Source: Sediminibacterium soli
GTDB taxonomy: Bacteria > Bacteroidota > Bacteroidia > Chitinophagales > Chitinophagaceae
Assembly (NCBI RefSeq): GCF_009939225.1
Contig: NZ_JAACJR010000003.1
Span: forward strand, 613,858 to 677,857
Direction of reading: 5' to 3'
DNA length: 64,000 bases
Shown: positions 45,711-54,112 of the stretch, piece by piece
Layout: each line of letters opens with the position of its first letter
Numbering within the stretch: position 1 is the first letter of the stretch
The notes under the pieces: model-generated
Database searches by the model: none
Told to the model about the DNA's origin: nothing
What the model saw: only the letters and a program-made list of their open reading frames with translations
Position numbers and translations under genes: made by a program

Positions 45711-46258
45711 ATGACTAAATCCAGACTTCCCGTTATCTACGACGAAAAGACTATCCAGGATAAAGTATACATTATCCGTAACCAGAAAGTGATGCTGGAT
45801 CTTCACCTGGCGGAAATCTATGAGGTGGAAACCCGGGCACTCAACCAGGCGGTCAAACGTAACCTTGACCGGTTTCCGGCAGATTTTATGTTCAAACTCA
45901 CATTGACCGAATGGGCGGATATTTCATCATCACAATTTGTGATGATGAAATATCCGAAAACCGTACGGGCAGGTACCTTCCGCTCGCGTTTACGGAACAT
46001 GGCGTAACCATGCTTGCGAGTATTTTAAAAAGCGCGAAAGCCAAAAAGATGAATATTGCCATCGTGCGCGCCTTCATTGCATACCGAAAAATGTTGCAGG
46101 ACGGCCGTATTATGGAGCAGCTGCTTGCACTGAAACAGCGTATCGACGGCCACGATATGCAGCTTGAACAGATATACGAAGCCATCGAAAATTTACTGGA
46201 TGGGCGCGCCGATAAAATGGCATGGCAGGACAGGGAAAAGATCGGTTTCCGCAAATAA
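45711..46258 (+). pseudogene. ORF6N-domain DNA-binding protein gene, frameshifted
   Basis: Two overlapping frames together make one ORF6N protein. The first frame (from ATG 45711) gives VIYDEKTIQDKVYIIRNQKVMLDLHLAEIYEVETRALNQAVKRNLDRFPADFMFKLT and on to VMMKYPK. The second frame takes over with NRTGRYLPLAFTEHGVTMLAS and a helical C-terminus to 46258. Joining needs one extra base, most simply a fifth A in the AAAA run at about 45957-45960. The break is directly beside a 41-bp perfect palindrome (45916-45956). ORF6N proteins are phage/mobile-element associated DNA binders. It may be a true pseudogene, a sequencing indel, or a frameshifting gene. Confidence 0.8.
45916..45956. repeat. 41-bp perfect palindrome inside the ORF6N gene
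   Basis: Arms 45916-45935 and 45937-45956 are perfectly complementary over 20 bp with a single T at the centre (core TCATCATCACAA / TTGTGATGATGA). Both strands therefore encode nearly the same peptide (DISSSQFVMMKYP and DISSSQIVMMKYP). Confidence 0.95.
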
Positions 46259-46342
46259 TGTGGAAGGATGTTTACACATATCGCACATCATGCGGGTAGG
46301 GTGGCAGGCCCGGTTTTGATGCTCTTCCTGAAAATCCTTTTT

Positions 46343-46804
46343 ATGAAAACAGTTGAAACCGGTCTATTGCATGTGGAAAGTCCCGCATTTGAAAACAATG
46401 GTCCTATGCCCGAAAAATATACCTGCGACGGAAATAATACCAACCCCGCCATTCGTATTCACAACCTGCCTGAAGAAACTGCCTGTATTGCCATTATTAT
46501 GGAAGACCCTGACGCGCCGGGCGGCATATTTGATCACTGGATCGAGTGGAATATTCCCCCGGCCGGTATTGCCGAAAACACAAACCCCGGCATCAGCGGC
46601 AGGAACAGCTCCGGTAAAACAGGATACCATGGACCCTGTCCTCCCAGCGGCACACACCGCTACTATTTTCATGTATACGCGCTGGATGCACCATTGGATA
46701 TTCCCGGTCATTCGGACCGAAAAACGGTTGAGCAGGCCATGGAATCGCATATCCTGGCTGAGGGCACCTGTATGGGAACCTACCGGCATAAGGGCAGCGA
46801 ATGA
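46343..46804 (+). CDS. YbhB/YbcL family (PEBP-like) protein
   Basis: A 153-residue phosphatidylethanolamine-binding-like protein. Family motifs: FENNGPMPEKYTCDGNNTNPAI, IIMEDPDAPGGIFDHWIEWNIPP (the DPDxP ligand site), and GYHGPCPPSGTHRYYFHVYALD. The ATG at 46343 gives the usual length; an in-frame ATG at 46268 adds 25 residues without family similarity. Bacterial members are cytoplasmic or periplasmic proteins of unclear role; no signal peptide is seen here. Confidence 0.92.
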   Translation: MKTVETGLLHVESPAFENNGPMPEKYTCDGNNTNPAIRIHNLPEETACIAIIMEDPDAPGGIFDHWIEWNIPPAGIAENTNPGISGRNSSGKTGYHGPCPPSGTHRYYFHVYALDAPLDIPGHSDRKTVEQAMESHILAEGTCMGTYRHKGSE

Positions 46805-46810
46805 TGTATA

Positions 46811-46839
46811 AACAAAAGGCCGTCTCGTTGGAGACGGCC
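46811..46839 (-). terminator. Terminator directly downstream of the TPP aptamer
   Basis: GGCCGTCTC (46818-46826) and GAGACGGCC (46831-46839) form a perfect 9-bp stem with a 4-nt loop. On the minus strand it is followed by TTTTGTT; on the plus strand no T run follows. It is thus a minus-strand terminator lying 12 nt after the aptamer. Confidence 0.88.
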
Positions 46840-46851
46840 CAGTTCCTTCAT

Positions 46852-46926
46852 GTATAACTCTCTTCGCCGGTATTATCCGGATCAGATCATTTGGGTATAT
46901 TTCTCAGGGAGAACCACCCCAGTATA
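46852..46926 (-). promoter_or_regulatory. TPP (THI-box) riboswitch aptamer, orphan
   Basis: Read on the minus strand the region carries the TPP riboswitch core in order: GGGGTGG, short P3 (GG-TTCT-CC), CTGAGA, ATACCC, TGATCTGATCC, GGATAATACCGG and GCGAAGAGA. P2 pairs GGGT/ACCC and P5 pairs CCGG/CCGG. P4 has UCU/AGA where most members have CCU/AGG, a compensatory change that supports a working fold. P1 can form from TATACT and AGTTATA. The terminator follows at once and then only the oppositely oriented ybhB-like gene, so there is no downstream gene to control. Confidence 0.82.
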
Positions 46927-47119
46927 AATGAAAGAACGTAGTGCCTATACTGGTTCCAAAACCGTGCCAGCACATATTCCCGACGGTATTCCGGCAGCCG
47001 TGTTTGCCTGCCGTATAAATATTTCCACACGAATTCTTTTCTTGCGCACCAAACCCGGGTACAATCTTCCTCTTTTCTGATCATACCTGTATGTCTATTA
47101 TAATTATATGATCCCGTCT

Positions 47120-47216
47120 ATGTTACCAAATTGTTACCTCATAGTAATGTGTTAACATTATTAATCGGCAGGTAACATTGCGGTAACAATTTGGTAACAT
47201 AGCCCGGATACTTTCG
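47120..47216. promoter_or_regulatory. Divergent GGTAACA repeat arrays (Pho-box-like) and TonB-receptor promoter
   Basis: On the plus strand GGTAACA occurs at 47171, 47182 and 47193, an exact 11-bp period (7 + 4), as in PhoB/OmpR-type direct-repeat operators. The -7 like element TACTTTCG at 47209-47216 begins 9 nt after the last repeat. On the minus strand two more copies with the same period lie at 47138-47132 and 47127-47121. As a result 47120-47138 and 47182-47200 are perfect 19-bp inverted copies. Confidence 0.75.
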
Positions 47217-47235
47217 CAGCATTAAAATTTCCGCT

Positions 47236-50049
47236 GTGAAGAAATTATACTGGATACTCTCTCTTTGTTTATTATCACTCACTGCTTTCTCTCAAAAAAC
47301 CCGGATTATCGGTAAGGTTACCAATAATAGGAACGAAGCGCTTACCGGCGTAACTGTTAAGATCGGCGGCACTGCCAACGGATATGCAAGAAGCGATGTG
47401 GATGGCCGCTACGCTATTACAATACAACCCGGCAAAAAATACGAGATCAGTTTTTCATACGTAGGTTACAAAGACAAAACTGTCTCCGATATCTCGGTTG
47501 CCAGGGCTGGTGACGATGAAACCGTGGATGTGGTATTGGAAGAAGCCGGCAAACAGCTTGAGGCCGTAACGGTAAGAAGCTCGGCCCGTGCGGGTGCACG
47601 TGGCGAGACAGTGAATGCCATGATCTCTTTCCAGAAAAACACCAACACGGTTGCTTCCGTGGTTTCCGCAGAAGCCATCCGCCGTTCTCCTGATAAAAAC
47701 ACCGGCGAAGTACTGAAGCGTACACCGGGTGCAAGCATCCAGGAGGGTAAATTCCTGATCGTTCGCGGTCTGGCGGAAAGATACAACCTGGCCATGATCA
47801 ACGGTATTCAGCTGGGCAGCACCGAACCCGACAGGAAAGCCTTCTCTTTTGATCAGATCCCTTCGAACATGATCGATAACATCGTTATCAATAAAGCGTT
47901 CGTTCCCGAATTGCCGGGCGAATGGGCCGGTGGTCTGATTCAGGTAAACACCCGGGATATTCCTTCCAAAAACTTTTTTAACCTGCAGGTGGGTACCGGC
48001 TTCAATACGCAAACCATCAACCGTGATTTCTATACCTACCAGGGAGGCAAAACAGACTGGCTGGGTATCGATGACGGTACGCGTTCTCTGCCTTCCGGTT
48101 ATACCAACAAATCCACTTTCGACAACCTCAGCCCGCAGCAGAAAACAGCTATCGGAAAATCATTCCCCAGTATCTGGAATGCATCTGTTAACAACGGCCT
48201 GAACAGGCTTAACGGCCAGCTGCAGATGAGCGGCGGTTTTACTGCCGACCTGAAAGGCAACAACAGCAAACTGGGCGGTATTTTCGGTCTTACCTATAAT
48301 AAATCGGGCCGCTACCTGAAAGCCACCAACAACGGCTTCAACTTTATCGGTAACGGTACTTTTACCCCTGATTTCAGCTTTAACGATGACCGTTACAGCA
48401 CCGATATTCTCTGGGGTGCACTGGGTAACCTTACCTACCAGATCAATAACAACAACAAGATCTCCATCAAATCGCTGTTCAACATCAATGCATCGGATTA
48501 TACCACGCTGCGTACGGGTGTGGAAGGAAACGGCAATGCCCTGCTCGACAGCGCCCGCGGGTATGAGCTCGGATTTGAACAGAACACTTTCTGGAACTCA
48601 CAGCTGATGGGTGAGCACAATATCAAACCAAACGTACTTAAGTTCAGGTGGTACGGTTCTTTCAACCTGCTCGACGGGTATGTGCCCGATCAGCGCAGGA
48701 TCTACTACCTGAAAAACAACTCGGCCGCTACCAATCCGTATGTGATGCTCATGTCGAACGTTTTATCGCAGAAAAGCGGTAACCGTTTCTACCAGAGCCT
48801 GAGCGATTATATTTATGCAGGTGGTGCCGACCTGTCGTATACTTTCGATGCCTTCGGTACCAAGCAAACGGTGAAAGGCGGGTATATGCTCCAGGTGAAA
48901 GACCGTTTGTTCGATGCCAAACCTTTCTCTATTTACCTTCCGAGAGACAATGTGGCTCTGCGCACATTGCCGCCCGACCAGGTATTTGCACCGGCTAATT
49001 TCGGCGACGGTTCCGCTACCAGCAATATGCTTGCTTTTGATGCGATCAAAGGAAGCCTGTACCGTTACCTCGCCAACACAATCCTGAATGCAGGTTACGT
49101 GCAGTTCGATAACCAGTTCGGCAATGCACTGCGTGTGATATGGGGTGTAAGGGTGGAGGATTACGATCAGCTGATCGGCAGCGTGCGTAAATCGGATCCG
49201 CGGCATGTAAACACCCGCGTAACAGATTTCCTGCCTGGATTGAATGCTACGGTAAAACTGAATAACCAGACCAACCTGCGTTTGTCTGCATCGCAAACCG
49301 TGGTGAGGCCTGAGTTCAGGGAACTGTCTACCTTCCAGTATTATGATTTTGAACTCAACGCGGCGGTACAGGGCTCTCCTGCACTGAAGCGTACCAAGAT
49401 AACGAATGTAGACCTGCGTTATGAACTGTATCCCCGTTCGGGCGAAGTGTTTACGGTAGGCGCTTTCTTCAAGCATTTTGATAAGCCTATCGAAATGATC
49501 TACAACTTCGGCAGCGGTGGCGCGAGCGTATTCAATTTTGCCAACCCCGAAAGCGCAAATGCTTTTGGCCTGGAACTTGAATTCCGTAAAAAACTCGATT
49601 TTGCCTCAGCACTGAAAAATTTCACATTTGCGGCCAACGGTTCCTATATACGCAGCCGTGTGAAAGATGTGAACCTGTCGCTCGACAGGCCATTGCAGGG
49701 ACAGTCGCCTTACCTGGTGAATCTCTCACTGATGTATGATCTCGAGCCAAAAGGTTTCAGCGCAACGGTGCTGTACAACCAGATCGGCCGTCGTGTAACT
49801 TTTGTGGGCAGCCTTGATCAGCCCGATATCTATGAGTCGTCAAGACCCGTACTGGATTTCCAGTTAACAAAAAAGTTCGCCAAGAACAAAGCGGAACTGC
49901 GCTTCAACGTACAGGATATCCTGAACCAGACCCTGTACTTCTACCAGAACCCCGATGGCAATACGGCACTTGACAAATCAAAAGATCCATATCGCCTGAC
50001 CAGGAAATTCGGTACCACAATCGGCCTGACCCTTGGTTACAATTTCTGA
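47236..50049 (+). CDS. TonB-dependent outer-membrane receptor
   Basis: A 937-residue TonB receptor with GTG start; the signal peptide is MKKLYWILSLCLLSLTAFSQ. An N-terminal carboxypeptidase-regulatory-like domain (RIIGKVTNNRNEALTGVTVKIGG to DVVLEEAG, about 23-110) is followed by a plug domain (VVSAEAIRRSPDKNTGEVLKRTPGASIQEGKFLIVRGL) and a 22-strand barrel ending FGTTIGLTLGYNF. It is not a SusC: the following gene is not SusD but a beta-helix lipoprotein. Such pairs are widespread in Bacteroidota. The upstream 11-bp direct repeats suggest control by a PhoB/OmpR-type regulator, hence perhaps uptake of a phosphorus compound (inference). Confidence 0.92.
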   Translation: MKKLYWILSLCLLSLTAFSQKTRIIGKVTNNRNEALTGVTVKIGGTANGYARSDVDGRYAITIQPGKKYEISFSYVGYKDKTVSDISVARAGDDETVDVVLEEAGKQLEAVTVRSSARAGARGETVNAMISFQKNTNTVASVVSAEAIRRSPDKNTGEVLKRTPGASIQEGKFLIVRGLAERYNLAMINGIQLGSTEPDRKAFSFDQIPSNMIDNIVINKAFVPELPGEWAGGLIQVNTRDIPSKNFFNLQVGTGFNTQTINRDFYTYQGGKTDWLGIDDGTRSLPSGYTNKSTFDNLSPQQKTAIGKSFPSIWNASVNNGLNRLNGQLQMSGGFTADLKGNNSKLGGIFGLTYNKSGRYLKATNNGFNFIGNGTFTPDFSFNDDRYSTDILWGALGNLTYQINNNNKISIKSLFNINASDYTTLRTGVEGNGNALLDSARGYELGFEQNTFWNSQLMGEHNIKPNVLKFRWYGSFNLLDGYVPDQRRIYYLKNNSAATNPYVMLMSNVLSQKSGNRFYQSLSDYIYAGGADLSYTFDAFGTKQTVKGGYMLQVKDRLFDAKPFSIYLPRDNVALRTLPPDQVFAPANFGDGSATSNMLAFDAIKGSLYRYLANTILNAGYVQFDNQFGNALRVIWGVRVEDYDQLIGSVRKSDPRHVNTRVTDFLPGLNATVKLNNQTNLRLSASQTVVRPEFRELSTFQYYDFELNAAVQGSPALKRTKITNVDLRYELYPRSGEVFTVGAFFKHFDKPIEMIYNFGSGGASVFNFANPESANAFGLELEFRKKLDFASALKNFTFAANGSYIRSRVKDVNLSLDRPLQGQSPYLVNLSLMYDLEPKGFSATVLYNQIGRRVTFVGSLDQPDIYESSRPVLDFQLTKKFAKNKAELRFNVQDILNQTLYFYQNPDGNTALDKSKDPYRLTRKFGTTIGLTLGYNF

Positions 50050-50107
50050 TAAAACGATAACGATAAGTAACAACAACAAATCAACTAACAAACAGATAAA
50101 CCCAGTT

Positions 50108-51583
50108 ATGAAAAAGTCAATCATTTTAATGGCCCTTGCTGCGGGTGTAGTGATCACCAGTTGCCGTAAGATTGAGGTAGACGGCAACGGTGGTACCAAC
50201 AACGGTGGAACAAACCCGACAAACCCCACAACAGGTCAGACCATTACGCTGAAAGGAAGGATCGACAAGGATACGGTGCTGCGTAACGGTAACACCTATA
50301 TCCTGAGCGGTCTTGTATACATGGTGAACAACGCTACAATGAAAGTGGAAGCGGGTGTTACCGTAAAAGGTGATTATACCGGCGCTAACGTAGCTGCCCT
50401 CATTATTACCCGTGGTGCCAAACTGGTTGCCGATGGTACACAGGATGCGCCGATCGTATTTACCAGCAATTCACCCGTTCCCCGCTCGGGCGACTGGGGC
50501 GGTATCGTTCTTTGCGGTAAGGCAAGTGTGAACTCAACTTTCACCGGTACAGGTGGCGGTGTGGGTACTATCCAGGTAGAAGGCGGTATCGATAACTCAT
50601 TCGGTGATGGTATCGCCGGTGGCGGTGCTACTCCCAATGACGATGACAGCTCTGGTGTGCTGCGTTATGTGCGTATCGAATATGCAGGTTATGCTTACCA
50701 GCCCGATAAAGAGATCAACAGTCTTACAATGGCCGCTGTGGGTCGTAAAACCGTGATCGATTATGTTCAGGTTACCTATGCAAAAGACGACGCTTTCGAA
50801 TGGTTCGGCGGCACGGTAAACTGCAGTCACCTGATCACTTATAAAACACAGGACGACGATTTTGACAGTGATAACGGATTCAGTGGGCGTGTACAGTTCG
50901 GTATTGCCATGCGCGATTCAGCTATCGCCGATATCTCAAGAAGCGAAGCGTTTGAAAGCGATAACGATCCCAACGGTTCAACCAATGCACCCCAGACCAG
51001 AGCGGTATTCAGCAACATGACCATCATTGGCCCACGTGCTACCCTGGCCAATACCGGTAACAGCCTGTTCCTGGGCGCTGCACAGGTTCGCCGTAACTCC
51101 GGTATCTCTATCTTCAATTCTATTATCATGGGCTGGCCTGCAGGTCTGATCATCGATGCGCGTAACGGACGCGGAGAAGAGCTGAACATTATGGATAGCA
51201 CCGTTCGCTTCAAAAACAACGTGATCGCCGGTTGCGGCCCTGTAAGCGGAACAGACGCGGCGTCTTACCTGTACATTGCCTCTGCTGCGAATCCCAATCT
51301 CTGGAATTCAGACTCGGTGAAGAATCATTTCTCTAACACGGCTTTCAGCAATTTTGTACTGACAAATACTTCAGAAGTAAAACTGATCAGTCCGTTTAAC
51401 TACTCCACACCCGACTTTATTCCTTTCGGTGGCAGCAACGGTTACCAGCCTGTACTGACCGGTGCAAGCTTTGCCGATCCCAAGCTGGCAGGTTTCAAGG
51501 TGGTTACTTTCCGCGGCGCCTGCGATGCAGCGGGTATCAATGCTTCCTGGTGGAAAGGCTGGACAAGGTTTGTGAATTCTTAA
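50108..51583 (+). CDS. Surface lipoprotein with right-handed beta-helix, partner of the TonB receptor
   Basis: A 491-residue lipoprotein; the lipobox VITSC sets the acyl-Cys at residue 19. After a Gly/Asn/Thr-rich linker (NGGTNNGGTNPTNPTTGQT) comes a parallel beta-helix with turns such as VTVKGDYTGANVAALIITRGAKLVADGTQDAPIVFTSN. Acidic Asp-rich loops (DDDFDSDNGFSG, ESDNDPNGS) look able to bind cations or phosphate-cation complexes. It starts 58 nt after the TonB receptor stop in the same direction, so the two are one operon. A very long hairpin terminator follows. Ligand unknown. Confidence 0.85.
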   Translation: MKKSIILMALAAGVVITSCRKIEVDGNGGTNNGGTNPTNPTTGQTITLKGRIDKDTVLRNGNTYILSGLVYMVNNATMKVEAGVTVKGDYTGANVAALIITRGAKLVADGTQDAPIVFTSNSPVPRSGDWGGIVLCGKASVNSTFTGTGGGVGTIQVEGGIDNSFGDGIAGGGATPNDDDSSGVLRYVRIEYAGYAYQPDKEINSLTMAAVGRKTVIDYVQVTYAKDDAFEWFGGTVNCSHLITYKTQDDDFDSDNGFSGRVQFGIAMRDSAIADISRSEAFESDNDPNGSTNAPQTRAVFSNMTIIGPRATLANTGNSLFLGAAQVRRNSGISIFNSIIMGWPAGLIIDARNGRGEELNIMDSTVRFKNNVIAGCGPVSGTDAASYLYIASAANPNLWNSDSVKNHFSNTAFSNFVLTNTSEVKLISPFNYSTPDFIPFGGSNGYQPVLTGASFADPKLAGFKVVTFRGACDAAGINASWWKGWTRFVNS

Positions 51584-51605
51584 TTTTCCCGGAACACACT
51601 GAATA

Positions 51606-51670
51606 GTTCAAAGAGAAAAAGTCAAAATTCAAAAGCATACCTTTTGAATTTTGACTTTTTCTTTTTGAAC
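51606..51670. terminator. 30-bp-arm hairpin terminator from AAAGTCAAAATTC words
   Basis: Arms 51606-51635 and 51641-51670 pair over 30 positions with a single G-T wobble and a 5-nt loop. It separates convergent genes (lipoprotein on +, DUF983 on -). Confidence 0.92.
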
Positions 51671-51677
51671 TTCGAGC

Positions 51678-52127
51678 CTACCAGTTATTAGCCTGGTCTT
51701 TGTTTATTCTTTCGGCTTCTCGGGGTTTGCGGGTTTGCCAGTTGGGGTCGTAAGAGACAAACCAGCTCAGCCACAGAATGCGGGAAAAACGCATCAGCAC
51801 GGGCTGCAGCAGCAGCAACAGCAAAAAGGCAAATCCCATCCAGTAAAAGATACGGTTATCATCAACGGAGAATGTTACACCGATCAGCAGTTTCCAGGCA
51901 ATAAAGCTGGCTACCAGTAAGCCAATGCTCAGCGCATAACTTACATAGCCGGTGCCGTAATAAAAACCCACTTCAATTTCTGTAGGCTGCCCGCAGGCCG
52001 GACAGGCATCATGCATCTTGACACTGTTCTTTGAATAGGCATGGTTACTCAGGAATATTTTTCCTTCGCGGCACCGGGGGCAACGGCTGGTGAGAACGGC
52101 GCCCAGGTAAGATCTTTTTCCAGGCAT
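51678..52127 (-). CDS. DUF983 membrane protein
   Basis: A 149-residue protein with two CxxC pairs (SRCPRCREGKIF, Cys16/Cys19; DACPACGQP, Cys42/Cys45), probably one zinc-ribbon, followed by two transmembrane helices (YALSIGLLVASFIAWKLLIG and FYWMGFAFLLLLLLQPVL). This is the complete DUF983 pattern. Function unknown; members often lie near cytochrome oxidase genes, which is not the case here. A minus-strand TACCTTTG promoter sits 17 nt upstream of the ATG. Confidence 0.92.
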   Translation of the reverse strand: MPGKRSYLGAVLTSRCPRCREGKIFLSNHAYSKNSVKMHDACPACGQPTEIEVGFYYGTGYVSYALSIGLLVASFIAWKLLIGVTFSVDDNRIFYWMGFAFLLLLLLQPVLMRFSRILWLSWFVSYDPNWQTRKPREAERINKDQANNW

Positions 52128-52144
52128 AAGATTGATTTTGCCCG

Positions 52145-52152
52145 CAAAGGTA
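52145..52152 (-). promoter_or_regulatory. -7 promoter element of the DUF983 gene
   Basis: Minus-strand TACCTTTG followed by CGGG, the same context as the fumC promoter. Confidence 0.5.
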
Positions 52153-52182
52153 CTGATATAACCCGCGAAACTGTCAAAAGAG

Positions 52183-52644
52183 TCAATCCGTAATGGCGCT
52201 GTTGGAGACTTTTACATAAGTTTCCGAGTGCCCGGCATCAACCGCGTAGCAGCCCGAAATAAAACGCAGGCTGCCATCGGACAGATCGATAAATACCTTG
52301 GTGGCGCTCTGGTTGTTATCGTAAACAATGCGTTTGGTAAACAGTCCGGCGGGTATTACCAGGCAAACGCTCTGTTCAACGGTGGCATCGTCGGAGACAG
52401 TGTAGGTTCCTCTTTTTTTCAGCTGTCCGTTCTCAAACCGGGCGTATTCCGAAGCGGAAAACCGGATGGTTGCCCCGTTACCCGCGGGCAGATCCATGGG
52501 CTGTAGCATGGCGGAAGAAATACGCCGCAGCTCCCAGGTGCCGGTAAGCTTTCCGTCGCTTACAAAACCAGAGGTGTTGTCTTTGCTGCAGGAAGAAAAC
52601 ACAGCCATACCCGCCAGTGCCAGGATCGTGAATAAATGCTTCAT
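52183..52644 (-). CDS. Small lipocalin-like lipoprotein
   Basis: A 153-residue lipoprotein, lipobox VFSSC with acyl-Cys19. The mature part begins LTGTWELRRISS and continues as alternating beta strands (ATIRFSASEYARFENGQLKKRGTYTVSDD), the opening pattern of lipocalin-like domains common in Bacteroidota. No ligand is evident. It lies downstream of murF (82-bp gap) on the same strand. Confidence 0.72.
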   Translation of the reverse strand: MKHLFTILALAGMAVFSSCSKDNTSGFVSDGKLTGTWELRRISSAMLQPMDLPAGNGATIRFSASEYARFENGQLKKRGTYTVSDDATVEQSVCLVIPAGLFTKRIVYDNNQSATKVFIDLSDGSLRFISGCYAVDAGHSETYVKVSNSAITD

Positions 52645-52726
52645 GGGATTGTTTTGCTGACTGACACAGCATTACGCAAAAACGTTGCGGCGGCTTCGGG
52701 GGATACCTGTTTCAACGCGGTAACCC

Positions 52727-54016
52727 TTACTGTTCTCCCGCTTCCAGTATCCGCTCCATCCGCATACTCCTCGAGCCTTTGATCAGCACATGCGCGTTTG
52801 CCAATGCCTGCTGCCTGAACCATTTCCTGGCTTCATCGGCACTGCTGAAAAAAGTAAAACCATGTGCAATGGCCGTAAAATCGCCGCCAACCAGCACCAC
52901 ATCGGCCCATCGGTATTGTTTGATAAGATCCACAATGGCCTGGTGTTCCCGCAGGCTGTCGGGTCCCAGCTCCATCATGCCGCCGAGCATCAGGATTTTT
53001 TTGGCAGCGTGCAGCCTGGCGAAATTCTCGATGGCCAGCTTCATGCTCGAGGGATTGGCATTGTAGGCATCCAGCACAATATGGTTGGAGCCCTGTATCA
53101 CCAGCTGCGATCTGCTGTTAGACGGGGTATAGCTTTCGATGGCGGTCCGTATGTTTTCTTCCGGCACGCCAAAATAGCTGCCCACGGCGATGGCGCAGAG
53201 TATGTTCGGCAGGTTGTAATCGCCCACCAGCCGGCTTTGCACCGGCAGCTGCCCGGCAAAGCCCTTTGTAATGGTAACGGACAGGAAGGGCTCGCTTTCG
53301 GCAATATTACCCTGTACCGATCCCTCGGCCGTTCCGTATCCGATCACTTCTTTTATTCCCGTTGTCATCTCGCGGAAATAGTCGTAGTCTGCAAACACAA
53401 AAGCGGTTCCGTTATGCGCACGCAGAAAATCGAATAGCTCGCCTTTGCCTTTTTTCACCCCGTCCACACCGCCAAAACCTTCCAGGTGCGCTTTGCCGAT
53501 ATTGGTGATGATACCGTGCGTGGGCTGTGTATACCGGCAATAACCCTCGATCTCTTTCTGGTGGTTGGCGCCCATTTCGATCACTGCCATCTGTGCGTCT
53601 TTCCGGATGCTTAATATGGTCAGCGGTACACCGATATGGTTGTTCAGGTTGCCCTGTGTTGTATAGGTAATGAAATGAGAAGCGAGTACGGATGAAACCA
53701 GTTCCTTGCTGGTGGTTTTACCATTGCTGCCGGTAATAGCAATAAAGGGAATATCGAACTGTTCGCGATGGTGTTTTGCAAGCTCCTGCAGGGCAAGCAA
53801 ACCGTCTTCCACCACAATCAGCCGCGGGTCGTCGTTTATTTTCTCGTCAACCACCGCATAGGCCGCACCCTGCGCAAGCGCCTGCAAGGCAAACTGGTTG
53901 CCATTGAAATTAGGGCCCTTTAATGCAAAGAAGATATCGTCTTTTTTCAGCTTACGCGTATCCGTCTGCACGGAAGGGTGCTGTTCGTATAGCTTATAGA
54001 GTTCGGGTGTTGTCAA
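52727..54016 (-). CDS. murF: UDP-N-acetylmuramoyl-tripeptide--D-alanyl-D-alanine ligase
   Basis: Adds D-Ala-D-Ala to the UDP-MurNAc-tripeptide, the last cytoplasmic step of peptidoglycan precursor synthesis. 429 residues. The ATP site is FIAITGSNGKTTSKELV, with NLNNHIGVPLT, VIEMGANHQKEIEGY and VLDAYNANPSSMKLAIENF as Mur-ligase signatures; the N-terminal substrate domain has SVQTDTRKLKKDDIFFALKG. It is unlinked to other mur genes here and lies downstream of gldJ beyond a terminator and a word-array hairpin. Confidence 0.95.
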   Translation of the reverse strand: MTTPELYKLYEQHPSVQTDTRKLKKDDIFFALKGPNFNGNQFALQALAQGAAYAVVDEKINDDPRLIVVEDGLLALQELAKHHREQFDIPFIAITGSNGKTTSKELVSSVLASHFITYTTQGNLNNHIGVPLTILSIRKDAQMAVIEMGANHQKEIEGYCRYTQPTHGIITNIGKAHLEGFGGVDGVKKGKGELFDFLRAHNGTAFVFADYDYFREMTTGIKEVIGYGTAEGSVQGNIAESEPFLSVTITKGFAGQLPVQSRLVGDYNLPNILCAIAVGSYFGVPEENIRTAIESYTPSNSRSQLVIQGSNHIVLDAYNANPSSMKLAIENFARLHAAKKILMLGGMMELGPDSLREHQAIVDLIKQYRWADVVLVGGDFTAIAHGFTFFSSADEARKWFRQQALANAHVLIKGSRSMRMERILEAGEQ

Positions 54017-54022
54017 GAGGTT

Positions 54023-54104
54023 GAAATTTGGAATTGGGAAAATGAGAGATTGAAATTAGGGATTTATCCGGGGCCAATTTCCCCTTTTCCCAATTCCAAA
54101 TTTC
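54023..54104. repeat. Nested hairpin from TTGAAATTTGG words
   Basis: Arms 54023-54042 and 54085-54104 match perfectly over 20 bp. Inside them a second, degenerate copy of the same word (GATTGAAATTAGGG against CCAATTTCCCC) forms another weaker pair. It lies just upstream of murF. Confidence 0.85.
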
Positions 54105-54112
54105 CAAAATAA

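Noticed and set aside
46887..47084. 65-residue minus-strand ORF between ybhB and the TonB receptor
   Set aside because: Its last residues are encoded by the TPP aptamer core and it has no recognisable domain; the RNA explains the conservation better.
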